From contig SVFD01000001.1 in assembly GCA_015057025.1 (NCBI GenBank), positions 248,001-312,000 of the forward strand: a stretch of DNA of 64,000 nt, written 5' to 3'. Origin of the DNA: Lachnospiraceae bacterium. GTDB lineage: Bacteria > Bacillota > Clostridia > Lachnospirales > Lachnospiraceae. Both the position numbers and the translations under genes were made by a program. Shown piece after piece: positions 8,029 to 15,193 of this stretch. Numbering within the stretch: position 1 is the first letter of the stretch; each line of letters opens with the position of its first letter. Below the pieces are notes generated by a model. The model was not told the DNA's origin. It made no database searches and saw only the letters and a list, made by a program, of their open reading frames with translations.

Positions 8029-9179
8029 GTATGGATCAGTTGATTGGTGGACCGCTTTCGGCGGCAGCTGATGCAAGCAATCAGTTAGCTTGCTCCACAG
8101 CAGAATTTATTAACAGAGTTGGATTTGATGCAAATGGCAAAGTGCGTACAGTGGCGTTTGGTTATCAGAAACGTAGTGCTAATAACGATGGTACAAGTAA
8201 CTTAGATGAAATGAAGGTGGATGTACCGATGCTGGCAATTGTACCAATCCCAAATTTACAGGTGGACGAAGTTAATATTTTATTTGATATGGAGGTAAAA
8301 CAGAGTGAACGCTCAGAATCTACGTCAGATATGAATGCTTCGGTAAATACTTCGCTAAATTTTGGAGTTGTTAAGGTTAGTGTTACCGGTAATGTCAGCT
8401 CACATCAGTCAAATACAAGAAGTACAGATAATTCTGCAAAATATCATGTAGATGTACGTGCAACGAATCACGGTACCCCGGAAGGTCTGGCCAGAGTGTT
8501 GGACATGATTGCAGCCAGTGTTTCACCGGCGCTTGTGGAAAGTACTTTAAAAGATGGCAATGGACAGGATTTATCTCAGGCGGCAAAGGAAAAGGCAGAA
8601 AGATTGAAAGCATTGAGACACAGTATTTCTGAGCTTGAGAGCCGCGTGAATGCGGCAAGAGATAATTTGCAAAGCAGTATTGCAATGATGAAAAAAATCG
8701 GCAGTGCGCAATTGAATGTTTTTCAAGGTAAAATTACCGGTCTTATCAATGGACTGAACAAAGATGCGGAAGGGTATGAAGGTACTGTAGATGAATATAA
8801 CTCTGTAATAGATGAAATCAATCGCAGCTGGAGTGTATTCCAAGGACAGGCAGGGGATTTTATCAGATTAATCGCAGATTCTAATGATAGCGATGATGGT
8901 ACAAGTTTATCTGCAGTCTTTGGATTAAAAGAGCTTGACCAGGATGCTGAACAGAAATATGTGGTTAAGGTATATGCGGCACCGATAGAAAAAAGAGATG
9001 ATAAGCCGGCAGAAAACAGTTTTAGCAATCAGTACAGTGGTATGGTGACCGCACAGAATAAGGCTGTAGAATCGCAAAAAAGATTAGATGCGGTAGAAAA
9101 GGAATTAAGCGATGCTAAAGCGGAATACAGTAGCTTGTTGGCGGGACAGACTGTAATCGAAAAGAAGGAAGAAGAATAA
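7998..9179 (+). CDS. DUF2589-like protein B with long C-terminal coiled coil
   Basis: 393 residues with a good start (AAAGAAGGG then ATG). The N-terminus (LSMDQLIGGPLSAAADASNQLACSTAEFINRVGF, in part) and the central VPMLAIVPIPNLQVDEVNILF strand pattern (~74-95) match DUF2589 proteins. A Ser/Thr/Asn-rich beta-structured part follows (~100-160), then a long heptad-like helical region (~185-300, KAERLKALRHSISELESRV and onward) and a second helical segment at the C-terminus (~345-393). There is no signal peptide or membrane helix. The layout (beta-rich head plus coiled coil) suggests a self-assembling structural protein. It is the largest and best-conserved-looking member of the cassette. Known function: none. 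The neighbouring lysins suggest a role in crossing or remodelling the wall, which is inference. Confidence 0.7.
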   Translation: MAIAEQFAGLSMDQLIGGPLSAAADASNQLACSTAEFINRVGFDANGKVRTVAFGYQKRSANNDGTSNLDEMKVDVPMLAIVPIPNLQVDEVNILFDMEVKQSERSESTSDMNASVNTSLNFGVVKVSVTGNVSSHQSNTRSTDNSAKYHVDVRATNHGTPEGLARVLDMIAASVSPALVESTLKDGNGQDLSQAAKEKAERLKALRHSISELESRVNAARDNLQSSIAMMKKIGSAQLNVFQGKITGLINGLNKDAEGYEGTVDEYNSVIDEINRSWSVFQGQAGDFIRLIADSNDSDDGTSLSAVFGLKELDQDAEQKYVVKVYAAPIEKRDDKPAENSFSNQYSGMVTAQNKAVESQKRLDAVEKELSDAKAEYSSLLAGQTVIEKKEEE

Positions 9180-9241
9180 TTTTATGATTGCCGGTTTCAA
9201 AATGTATTAAGGAGATATTGAGTAATTAGGAGGAAATTATA

Positions 9242-9517
9242 GTGAACAGGGATGAAAAAACAACCCTATCAGATATTCACTATATAAAATTGGTTCCGAT
9301 AGGAAGCGTCAACCCAAATAATCCGTTATCGGATGAGTCGAAGCTGGCACAGGCTGAATTGCTAAACCGCTGTTTAAATGAATATCCGAAAGGCATTATT
9401 TTGGGGAAGGATGTTACTATCGGAACCTACCAAATTGGTGAACATCAGTTAGTGATGGAAAAAATTACTTATCATGTTGGATTTAAACGTAAACCTGCAT
9501 GGGAAACATCAGAATAA
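9242..9517 (+). CDS. Uncharacterised 91-residue protein of the lysin/DUF2589 operon
   Basis: The start is GTG at 9242, preceded by a strong AGGAGG (9228-9233). The small soluble protein has the core YIKLVPIGSVNPNNPLSDESKLAQAELLNRCL and a likely beta-rich second half (GIILGKDVTIGTYQIGEHQLVMEKITYHVGFKRKP, in part). I recognise no family. It is separated by 62 bp from the upstream DUF2589-like gene and by 14 bp from lysin copy 3, so it is probably expressed with both. Its size and position before a lysin would suit an inhibitor or adaptor of the enzyme, but it has no membrane segment and so is not a holin. Confidence 0.65.
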   Translation: MNRDEKTTLSDIHYIKLVPIGSVNPNNPLSDESKLAQAELLNRCLNEYPKGIILGKDVTIGTYQIGEHQLVMEKITYHVGFKRKPAWETSE

Positions 9518-9531
9518 AAGGAGGAAGTTAA

Positions 9532-10929
9532 ATGGAAATTGTAGAGAAGTTTATGACAAACAATCCATGTTATAAAGCCGGACGAAAAATAGTCGTTCAA
9601 GGGCTTATGTTACATAGTGTAGGATGTCCGCAACCATCAGCGGAGTCATTTATAAAAAGATCGAACAATCCTAACGAGAAACGAGCATGTGTGCATGCTT
9701 TTATAGATGGAAATACCGGAAAAATCTTTCAGACATTACCATGGGATCATAGAGGATGGCATGGTGGAGGCAGTTCTAATAATACGCATATTGGTGTAGA
9801 AATGTGTGAACCTTCAATCATCAAATATATAGGCGGAGCTACTTTTCGATATTCGGACAGACAGGCTTGTATGGAGGTTGTTAAGCGGACGTATGATGCG
9901 GCAGTGGAATTATTTGCTTTTTTATGCATGAAATTTCGGTTGGATCCTATGAAAGACGGGGTGATTATCAGTCATAATGAAGGACATGCAAGAGGAATTG
10001 CAACAGGACATTCGGATCCGGAACACTTGTGGAATGGTTTACAAAGTGGTTATACCATGGACGGCTTTCGAAAAGATGTGGCGGCATGTTTGGCACGGGC
10101 AGAGAATCAACCGCCTGCAGATAAAACCATTCCGAAGATAAATCCGACAGTAATAACGGAAGCAATATCGACGGTAGAAACTGTATCCACGATCTGCCCC
10201 GGTGTGTTGGTGAGTTTGACCAATGATGCAGTTTATTATAATGGTAAAGATATTCCGTCATGGATTAAAAGTGACAGATGGATTGTAAAATCCGTAAGTG
10301 GTGATAGAGCAGTAATTGATGCAAATGAGAGCAAAACCAAAGCAATTTGCAGTCCGGTAAATATCAAACATTTACAACTTGTATCTGCGACAGATACGCC
10401 GGTGACACCAATGGATGTACAGGAGATAAGTAAACCGATAGTTGAGAAGAAGGATACAAGTGAGCAAAATCCGAACGCTCAGAAAGCGGACTACATAAGA
10501 AAACAGGTGTCTGATAACGGCGTTGCGCTAGTTGCAAAATATGAAGGCTGCCAACTACAAGCATATCGATGTCCGGCAGGAGTATGGACAATTGGATATG
10601 GACATACGCAGGGGGTACAGCCAGGGCAGAAGCTTTTTTCAATGGAGGAAGCAAGGAAGTTATTGAAAGCAGATTTACAGAAGTATGCAGACTATGTGAA
10701 TGAATATGTGCATAATGGAACCATTCAGTTTGCACTTAACCAGAATCAATTTGATGCATTAACCAGTTTTTGCTACAATTGTGGAAAAGGTAATCTGAAA
10801 ACGTTGGTAGCGGGCAGAGATGCCGCAACTGTAGCAGATAAAATGCTTTTGTATAATAAAGGCGGCGGTAAAATTCTTGCAGGTCTGACACGTCGACGTG
10901 AAGAAGAGCAAAAGTTGTTCTTAAGTTAA
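9532..10929 (+). CDS. Bifunctional peptidoglycan hydrolase copy 3: amidase + SH3-like linker + GH24 lysozyme, both active sites intact
   Basis: 465 residues, start after AGGAGG. Same architecture as the copy at 1731: amidase (~1-190) with LHSVG, IGVEMCEP (Glu90) and HSDPEHLW; SH3-like segment (VYYNGKDIPSWIK); GH24 lysozyme (~328-465) with Glu338 in KYEGC, TIGYGH and FCYNCG. The T4-lysozyme Asp20 position is Cys (YRCPAG), which I recall as common in clostridial GH24 enzymes. Of the three copies only this one keeps both catalytic Glu residues. The linker between SH3-like and GH24 parts carries a short insertion (SKPIVEKKDTSEQNPNA) absent in copy 1. No signal peptide is present, so release would need lysis, a holin or another export route. 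It is the last gene of the operon; the terminator at 10952 follows by 22 bp. Confidence 0.88.
   Translation: MEIVEKFMTNNPCYKAGRKIVVQGLMLHSVGCPQPSAESFIKRSNNPNEKRACVHAFIDGNTGKIFQTLPWDHRGWHGGGSSNNTHIGVEMCEPSIIKYIGGATFRYSDRQACMEVVKRTYDAAVELFAFLCMKFRLDPMKDGVIISHNEGHARGIATGHSDPEHLWNGLQSGYTMDGFRKDVAACLARAENQPPADKTIPKINPTVITEAISTVETVSTICPGVLVSLTNDAVYYNGKDIPSWIKSDRWIVKSVSGDRAVIDANESKTKAICSPVNIKHLQLVSATDTPVTPMDVQEISKPIVEKKDTSEQNPNAQKADYIRKQVSDNGVALVAKYEGCQLQAYRCPAGVWTIGYGHTQGVQPGQKLFSMEEARKLLKADLQKYADYVNEYVHNGTIQFALNQNQFDALTSFCYNCGKGNLKTLVAGRDAATVADKMLLYNKGGGKILAGLTRRREEEQKLFLS
10684..10764 (+). repeat. 81-bp direct repeat within the lysin genes (copy B)
   Basis: Identical to 2853-2933 in the same orientation, inside the GH24-coding part of lysin copy 3. 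It marks a recent duplication or ongoing gene conversion between copies 1 and 3. Confidence 0.9.
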
Positions 10930-10951
10930 ATTATTTAATATTTTATACCTT

Positions 10952-10986
10952 AAAACTGTAGTGTGCTTCGGACACTACAGTTTTTT
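10952..10986 (+). terminator. Strong rho-independent terminator closing the lysin/DUF2589 operon
   Basis: A 13-bp perfect stem (AAAACTGTAGTGT with ACACTACAGTTTT) and a GCTTCGG loop are followed by T residues. It lies 22 bp after lysin copy 3 and defines the 3' boundary of the island operon. Confidence 0.9.
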
Positions 10987-10989
10987 GGA

Positions 10990-11383
10990 AAAACTAAATA
11001 TCAAACAAATCATGCTAAAATATTCCTGTGGGAACGGTTGCCCCCTTGAGAAAGGGGAGTGCCTATGGGATATGTTACATATGATAATCTCATTCAAGCG
11101 TGATTTCGGCATATTATCAGAAAAGATAGTTTTCGTTACTTTTACCAATTGCTTTTATATTAATCTGATTGTATAATGCACATACAAAGCATATTTTCTT
11201 TTTGCCAGAGCTTCGGGGCACGAATGCCGTAGCTTTGCACAAATCATGGCGTAGCTGTCTCTTATCTTTATTCACAAAGAGTATTTGAAAATCCATGCTT
11301 TAAATTTCACAATAACAAAATAAGCAGGGATTGTAAGGAGACCCTGTGGACTAGGGGGAAGTGTATGGAATACACGAAGTATT
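10990..11383. other. Gene-poor stretch with decayed sequence
   Basis: About 390 bases without an intact gene. It holds the hairpin CCCCCTT/AAAGGGG at 11041-11057, the short remnant reading frame at 11065-11103 and otherwise no recognisable feature. A 71-codon open frame across 10961-11176 overlaps the terminator and has no family resemblance, so I do not call it. Confidence 0.6.
11065..11103 (+). pseudogene. Possible remnant of a holin-like small toxin gene
   Basis: After a hairpin (CCCCCTTGAGAAAGGGG) and GTGCCT, an ATG begins MGYVTYDNLIQA and then stops. From memory, small hydrophobic holin-like toxins of Firmicutes begin with similar V-T-Y-(D/E)-x-L-(I/F)-Q residues followed by a membrane helix; that helix is missing here. 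This is a weak, memory-based resemblance and may be coincidence. Confidence 0.3.
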
Positions 11384-11887
11384 TTGTCACTACACCAGAT
11401 AAAACTGTCGGTGCAAAAGCGGCAGTCGACAGTATATAATATCAATCCCGGAATGAATGAGGCGTTGCAGGAAGCGAGCCAAACGTTAAAGGAATATGTG
11501 CTGTTTACAACCAAGATACGTGAAAATCGAAAAAATATGGCATTAAGAGATGCTGTGAACAGAGCGGTAGAGGATTGCATCAACGAAGGAATCCTTGCGG
11601 AATTTTTGGCATCGCAACGCGCGGAGGTCGTGGCTATGAGTATATTTGAATATGATGCAGAGAAGCATATACGGCTTGAGAAAGAAGAAAGTTATGAGGA
11701 TGGCAAAGCGGAAGGAAGAACAGAAGGCAAGGCGGAGTCTATCCTGATTATATTAAAAGAAAAAGGTGAATTATCAAAAGAAACAGAGCGCAGGATTATC
11801 GAGGAAAGGAATAGTGAAGTTTTAAAACGATGGGTATTGTTAGCTACGTCGTCTGACGATATAAAAACTTTTAAACGGGGAATGTAG
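11384..11887 (+). pseudogene. 3' remnant of an Rpn-type PD-(D/E)XK nuclease/transposase gene
   Basis: The 167 codons from a TTG match only the C-terminal half of Rpn-family recombination-promoting nucleases: a segment like TVYNINPGMNEAL, LKEYVLFTTKIRENRK, AVEDCINEGILAEFL, AEVVAMSIFEYDAEKHIR and the Gly/Lys/Glu-rich tail (DGKAEGRTEGKAE). The N-terminal nuclease domain, with its Asp/Glu and Lys residues, is absent and no ribosome site precedes the frame. I therefore read it as a truncated gene, although expression of the C-terminal part cannot be excluded. It lies between the lysin island and the flagellar cluster, consistent with a recombination-prone boundary. Confidence 0.75.
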
Positions 11888-11938
11888 ATTTACATTCAAA
11901 TACATTCAAATAATTTTTCTATTTTTTCAAAAATCCTC

Positions 11939-11966
11939 TAAACTTTTATCCTAATTTATCCGATAA
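11939..11966 (+). promoter_or_regulatory. Sigma-28 (SigD/FliA-type) promoter of the flaG operon
   Basis: TAAA at 11939-11942 and TCCGATAA at 11959-11966 are separated by 16 bases, matching the flagellar sigma consensus TAAA-N15/16-GCCGATAA closely. It lies 76 bp before flaG and directly after the Rpn remnant. Confidence 0.8.
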
Positions 11967-12042
11967 AAAACATAAGAAAGCGGATATAGTCCGTATGTAA
12001 CCATGTAAACAAGAAGCATATATCACACGGAGGTGATTAAAA

Positions 12043-12456
12043 ATGGCAATTGAAGCATTAGGCGGAGCAATGTCTTATCAGGCACAGCCCGTAGCGAAAC
12101 CCCAGGCAGTAGCACCCCAGCCGGTGACCATGGAAGGTCAGATGGTAGAAACCAATCCTATGGTGGATGCTAACACAGCAGCAGTTGCTCAGGTAAGTGA
12201 GCAGAGTGAATTTCAGAATGGACAGCAGAAGGAACCCAGCAACGAACAGATTCGTAAGGCTGTGGAGGATATCAACAAGAAAGCTAACTATTCGGATGTT
12301 CAGTTTGGTGTGCATGAAGGCACAAACAGAATTACAATTAAGATTGTAGACAGAGAGACTAAGAAGGTTATCAAGGAACTTCCTCCTGAGAAAACTTTGG
12401 ATATGATTGCCAAAGCTTGGGAACTGGCAGGTATCCTTGTAGATGAAAAGAGATAG
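12043..12456 (+). CDS. flaG: FlaG family flagellar protein
   Basis: 137 residues, start after CGGAGGTG. The N-terminal ~60 residues are Gln/Ala/Pro/Val-rich and likely disordered. The C-terminal ~75 residues carry the FlaG signature: VQFGVHEGTNRITIKIVDRE followed by KKVIKELPPEKTLDM. FlaG proteins affect flagellar filament length and stability in several bacteria. The gene is the first of flaG-fliD-fliS-flgN-like, 12 bp before fliD, and is preceded by a sigma-28-type promoter, so it should be a late (class III) flagellar gene. Confidence 0.9.
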   Translation: MAIEALGGAMSYQAQPVAKPQAVAPQPVTMEGQMVETNPMVDANTAAVAQVSEQSEFQNGQQKEPSNEQIRKAVEDINKKANYSDVQFGVHEGTNRITIKIVDRETKKVIKELPPEKTLDMIAKAWELAGILVDEKR

Positions 12457-12468
12457 GAGGAACTTAAT

Positions 12469-13965
12469 ATGTCAGATATGATGAGATTATCCGGATTAAG
12501 TTCCGGTATGGATACGGAAAGTATTGTTTCAGCATTGGTTTCTGCAAAGAAGACTAAGGTTGATGAAGCAAAGCAGGCTCAGACGAAATTAGAGTGGACA
12601 CAGGATGCATGGAAGGATATGAACAGTAAGATTTACGGTTTGTATTCGGGTAAACTTTCTAATATGAGATTTTCGACGGCATACAATAAGAAGTCTACAG
12701 TGACTTCCAACAGCGCATTAAGTGTTGTTTCCGGTGAAGGTGCAGTAACCGGTGCGTATACTGCAAAGATTAAGTCTATGGCAAAAGCCGGCTATCTTAC
12801 CGGTGCTGAAATTTCCGCAAAGGATGGCGGTAAAATCACAGGCGATACCAAGTTGACAGAGTTGGGGATTTTGGAAGGCTCTACAATTGGTATCCAGTTT
12901 GGTGGAAAGACAACACAAATTGCAATTGATGACACAATGACTATGAACCAGTTTGTGAGCAAATTGCGCGAAGCTGGTGTGAATGCTAATTTCGATGAAG
13001 GAAACCAGAGACTTTTTGTTAGTGCGAAAGAAACCGGTGAAGCAAATGATTTCTTGTTTGCAGGTGGTGGAGAAAATGCTACAGATGCATTAAACAAACT
13101 TGGGCTTACTGCATCTTCAGGTGCTACTAGAATCAAAGGTAGTGATGCTGAGTTGGAGTTGAATGGTGCAACCTTTAAATCAAGCACAAATGCTTTTACA
13201 ATCAACGGTTCTACATATACCATCAATGCTATGACAGACGAAGAAATTTCTATCACAACGCAGAATGATACCAGTGGTATCTATGATATGATTAAGAATT
13301 TCTTTGATGAGTATAATGAAACTATCAATGCGATGTCATCTGCATACAATGCGGATTCTGCGAAGGGTTATGAGCCTTTAACAGATGAGCAGATGGAAGT
13401 AATGACAGAGAAACAGATAGAAGATTGGGAAACTAAGATTAAGGATTCGCTTCTTCGCAAGGATTCTACGTTATCTTCTGTTATGACTACAATGCGTAAC
13501 GCAATGAGTCAGGGTGTAGAGATTGATGGTGAGACATATTATTTGTCAGATTTTGGTATAGGAACGGCAAGTTATTTTGAAGCAGAAGATAATGAAAAAT
13601 ATGCATATCATATTGATGGTAATGCGGATGATTCTTATTCTTCTGGCAAAACAGATAAATTAAAAGCAGCAATTGCATCGGATCCGGAACTTGTTACTAA
13701 GTTTTTCACCAAGTTATCGGCAAATCTTTATGACGGTTTAACAGAAAAAATGTCATCATCTGATTATAGCAGTATGTACAAGGTATACAATGATAAGAAG
13801 ATGAAATCCGATTATGATAACTATGAGAAAGAAATCAAGGAACTTGAGAAGAAGTTATCCGCGGCGGAAGACAGATATTACAAGAAATTCTCTGCAATGG
13901 AAACTGCTTTATCTAAATTGAATTCCAGTGCAAATGCAATTTCCGGTTTGTTTACAACAAACTAG
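12469..13965 (+). CDS. fliD: Flagellar hook-associated protein 2 (filament cap)
   Basis: 498 residues. The N-terminus LSGLSSGMDTESIVSALVSAKKTKVDEAKQ is the FliD N-terminal domain motif, and the C-terminus (~365-498) matches the FliD C-terminal domain with a terminal coiled coil (YEKEIKELEKKLSAAEDRYYKKF, in part) ending LNSSANAISGLFTTN. The middle (~90-250) is the variable, surface-exposed part. Known role: the FliD oligomer caps the growing filament and guides flagellin folding. It is exported by the flagellar type III system without a cleaved signal. It lies between flaG and fliS, the classic order. The length is typical for Clostridia. Confidence 0.95.
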   Translation: MSDMMRLSGLSSGMDTESIVSALVSAKKTKVDEAKQAQTKLEWTQDAWKDMNSKIYGLYSGKLSNMRFSTAYNKKSTVTSNSALSVVSGEGAVTGAYTAKIKSMAKAGYLTGAEISAKDGGKITGDTKLTELGILEGSTIGIQFGGKTTQIAIDDTMTMNQFVSKLREAGVNANFDEGNQRLFVSAKETGEANDFLFAGGGENATDALNKLGLTASSGATRIKGSDAELELNGATFKSSTNAFTINGSTYTINAMTDEEISITTQNDTSGIYDMIKNFFDEYNETINAMSSAYNADSAKGYEPLTDEQMEVMTEKQIEDWETKIKDSLLRKDSTLSSVMTTMRNAMSQGVEIDGETYYLSDFGIGTASYFEAEDNEKYAYHIDGNADDSYSSGKTDKLKAAIASDPELVTKFFTKLSANLYDGLTEKMSSSDYSSMYKVYNDKKMKSDYDNYEKEIKELEKKLSAAEDRYYKKFSAMETALSKLNSSANAISGLFTTN

Positions 13966-13994
13966 TTGTAAGTTAGAAGTACAATAAAATACAG

Positions 13995-14026
13995 ACTCCC
14001 TGCTTCGAATGGAGTGGGGAGTTTTC
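13995..14026 (+). terminator. Weak hairpin with T-rich tail between fliD and fliS
   Basis: ACTCCC (13995-14000) can pair with GGGAGT (14017-14022), followed by TTTTCT. The 16-base loop makes it a weak or partial terminator; it could reduce rather than stop transcription into fliS. Confidence 0.45.
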
Positions 14027-14055
14027 TATAAAAGACATCAAGGAGGAAGGCTGAA

Positions 14056-14433
14056 ATGGCACCTAATCCCTATGCAAAGTATCAGAATAGCAAAATTTTA
14101 ACTGCGTCACCTGCAGAATTGACATTAATGCTCTATGATGGGGCAATTAAATTTGGGAACATAGCGATTATAGCTATGAATGAGAAAGATATTGAGAAAG
14201 CACACACTAATATTATTAAGGTGCAGCGTATTATTACAGAGTTCCGTTCCAGTTTAGACCGTAATTATCCCGTGGCACAGGATTTTGATAATATATATGT
14301 CTATCTCTTGCAGAGGCTTCTTCAGGCAAATGTAAAAAAAGATCCGGAGATCATGGAAGAGGTTGTGGGACACTTGCGAACCTTACGCGAGACCTGGGTT
14401 GAAGTGATGAAGAAAGGCAAAGGCGGAGCATAA
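14056..14433 (+). CDS. fliS: Flagellin export chaperone FliS
   Basis: 125 residues. The N-terminus NPYAKYQNSKILTASPAELTLMLYDGAIKF is the FliS signature, followed by the four-helix bundle segments IEKAHTNIIKVQRIITEFRSSLD and LYVYLLQRLLQANVKKD-like. FliS binds the C-terminus of unsecreted flagellin in the cytoplasm and prevents premature polymerisation. Start after AAGGAGG. It lies 90 bp after fliD and 42 bp before the FlgN-like gene, so the group probably forms one late flagellar operon. Confidence 0.95.
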   Translation: MAPNPYAKYQNSKILTASPAELTLMLYDGAIKFGNIAIIAMNEKDIEKAHTNIIKVQRIITEFRSSLDRNYPVAQDFDNIYVYLLQRLLQANVKKDPEIMEEVVGHLRTLRETWVEVMKKGKGGA

Positions 14434-14475
14434 GTGCATAGAGATTGATTTTATATAGGATAGGGAGGTTGCCTT

Positions 14476-14952
14476 ATGGAGAAACAATATATTCAGATGA
14501 TGTTGGAGAGTCTTCAGAAGAAGGAGCAGGTATTAAAATCACTTCTTGATCAAAGTGAAGCACAGAAAACAGTATTGTTAGCGGAAAATGTGGATTGGGA
14601 CGCATTTGATGCATTGACGATTGAAAAGGGAACTCTTATCGATGAGCTGTTAAAACTTGATGAAGGGTTTGAAAGTTTGTTCGAACGGGTAAAAGAGCCC
14701 TTAACAATGAAGAAAGATTTATATAAAACTGAGATTGGCTTTATGCAGGCGACAATACGTTCTTTAACGGACAAAAGTGCTGAATTGGAAGCCTTGGAAC
14801 AACGGAATAAAAAACTGGTAGAAAATAAAATGGCGGAAAGTCGTCAAAGCATCAAACAGTCCAAAATGGGTTCTAAGGCGGCAATGCAATATTATCAGCG
14901 CATGAATAAGATTAATACAATTGATCCGCAATTAATGGACAAGAAGAGCTAA
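14476..14952 (+). CDS. FlgN/FliT-like flagellar export chaperone
   Basis: 158 residues, almost entirely helical with heptad-like repeats (MMLESLQKKEQVLKSLLDQSEAQKTVL, in part; EFMQATIRSLTDKSAELEALEQRNKKLVE-like). The C-terminal part SKAAMQYYQRMNK is typical of the short FlgN-like proteins encoded after fliS in clostridia. FlgN binds hook-associated proteins FlgK and FlgL, and FliT binds FliD; the sequence alone does not tell which partner is used. Position directly after fliS and before the flagellin gene supports an export-chaperone role. Start after AGGGAGG. Confidence 0.75.
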   Translation: MEKQYIQMMLESLQKKEQVLKSLLDQSEAQKTVLLAENVDWDAFDALTIEKGTLIDELLKLDEGFESLFERVKEPLTMKKDLYKTEIGFMQATIRSLTDKSAELEALEQRNKKLVENKMAESRQSIKQSKMGSKAAMQYYQRMNKINTIDPQLMDKKS

Positions 14953-15031
14953 GTGTAAAAACACCGGAAAGAGGCATTTTACAGAAGAAAATAAAAAATT
15001 GAAAAAAATTAAAATTTTTTCAAAAAAGGTA

Positions 15032-15058
15032 TAAAGTATTTCGGAAACGCTCCGATAT
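15032..15058 (+). promoter_or_regulatory. Sigma-28 promoter of the flagellin gene
   Basis: TAAA at 15032-15035, a 15-base spacer, then TCCGATAT at 15051-15058. This is a near-consensus flagellar sigma promoter about 136 bp upstream of the flagellin start, giving a leader of about 125 bases. Confidence 0.85.
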
Positions 15059-15154
15059 ATAATACAAGTAAACAAAATAAGTTACTTATTAACCACCGTA
15101 GTAAGGCGGATGAAGCGTACGGTCACTCAAATTACTACAACCATTAACAAACGA

Positions 15155-15170
15155 GTAGCAAGGATGCTAC
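15155..15170 (+). promoter_or_regulatory. Candidate CsrA-binding hairpin in the flagellin leader
   Basis: GTAGC and GCTAC form a stem that presents AAGGAT in a 6-base loop, matching the CsrA recognition pattern ANGGA in a hairpin loop. A second ANGGA lies in the AAGGAGG ribosome site 10 bases downstream (15180-15186). The paired arrangement resembles the translationally repressed hag leader of Bacillus. A csrA gene is not in the window. Confidence 0.55.
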
Positions 15171-15193
15171 CGTAAATTCAAGGAGGAAAAATT

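Noticed and set aside
1731-10929. Intact prophage
   Set aside because: There are lysins and a recombinase but no capsid, portal, terminase, tail, holin or replication gene, and no attachment-site pair was seen.
10961-11176. 71-codon open frame as a gene
   Set aside because: It starts inside the terminator stem, lacks a ribosome site and matches no family.
12792-13256. 154-codon minus-strand frame inside fliD
   Set aside because: It is antisense to a well-conserved gene, has no ribosome site and no homology.
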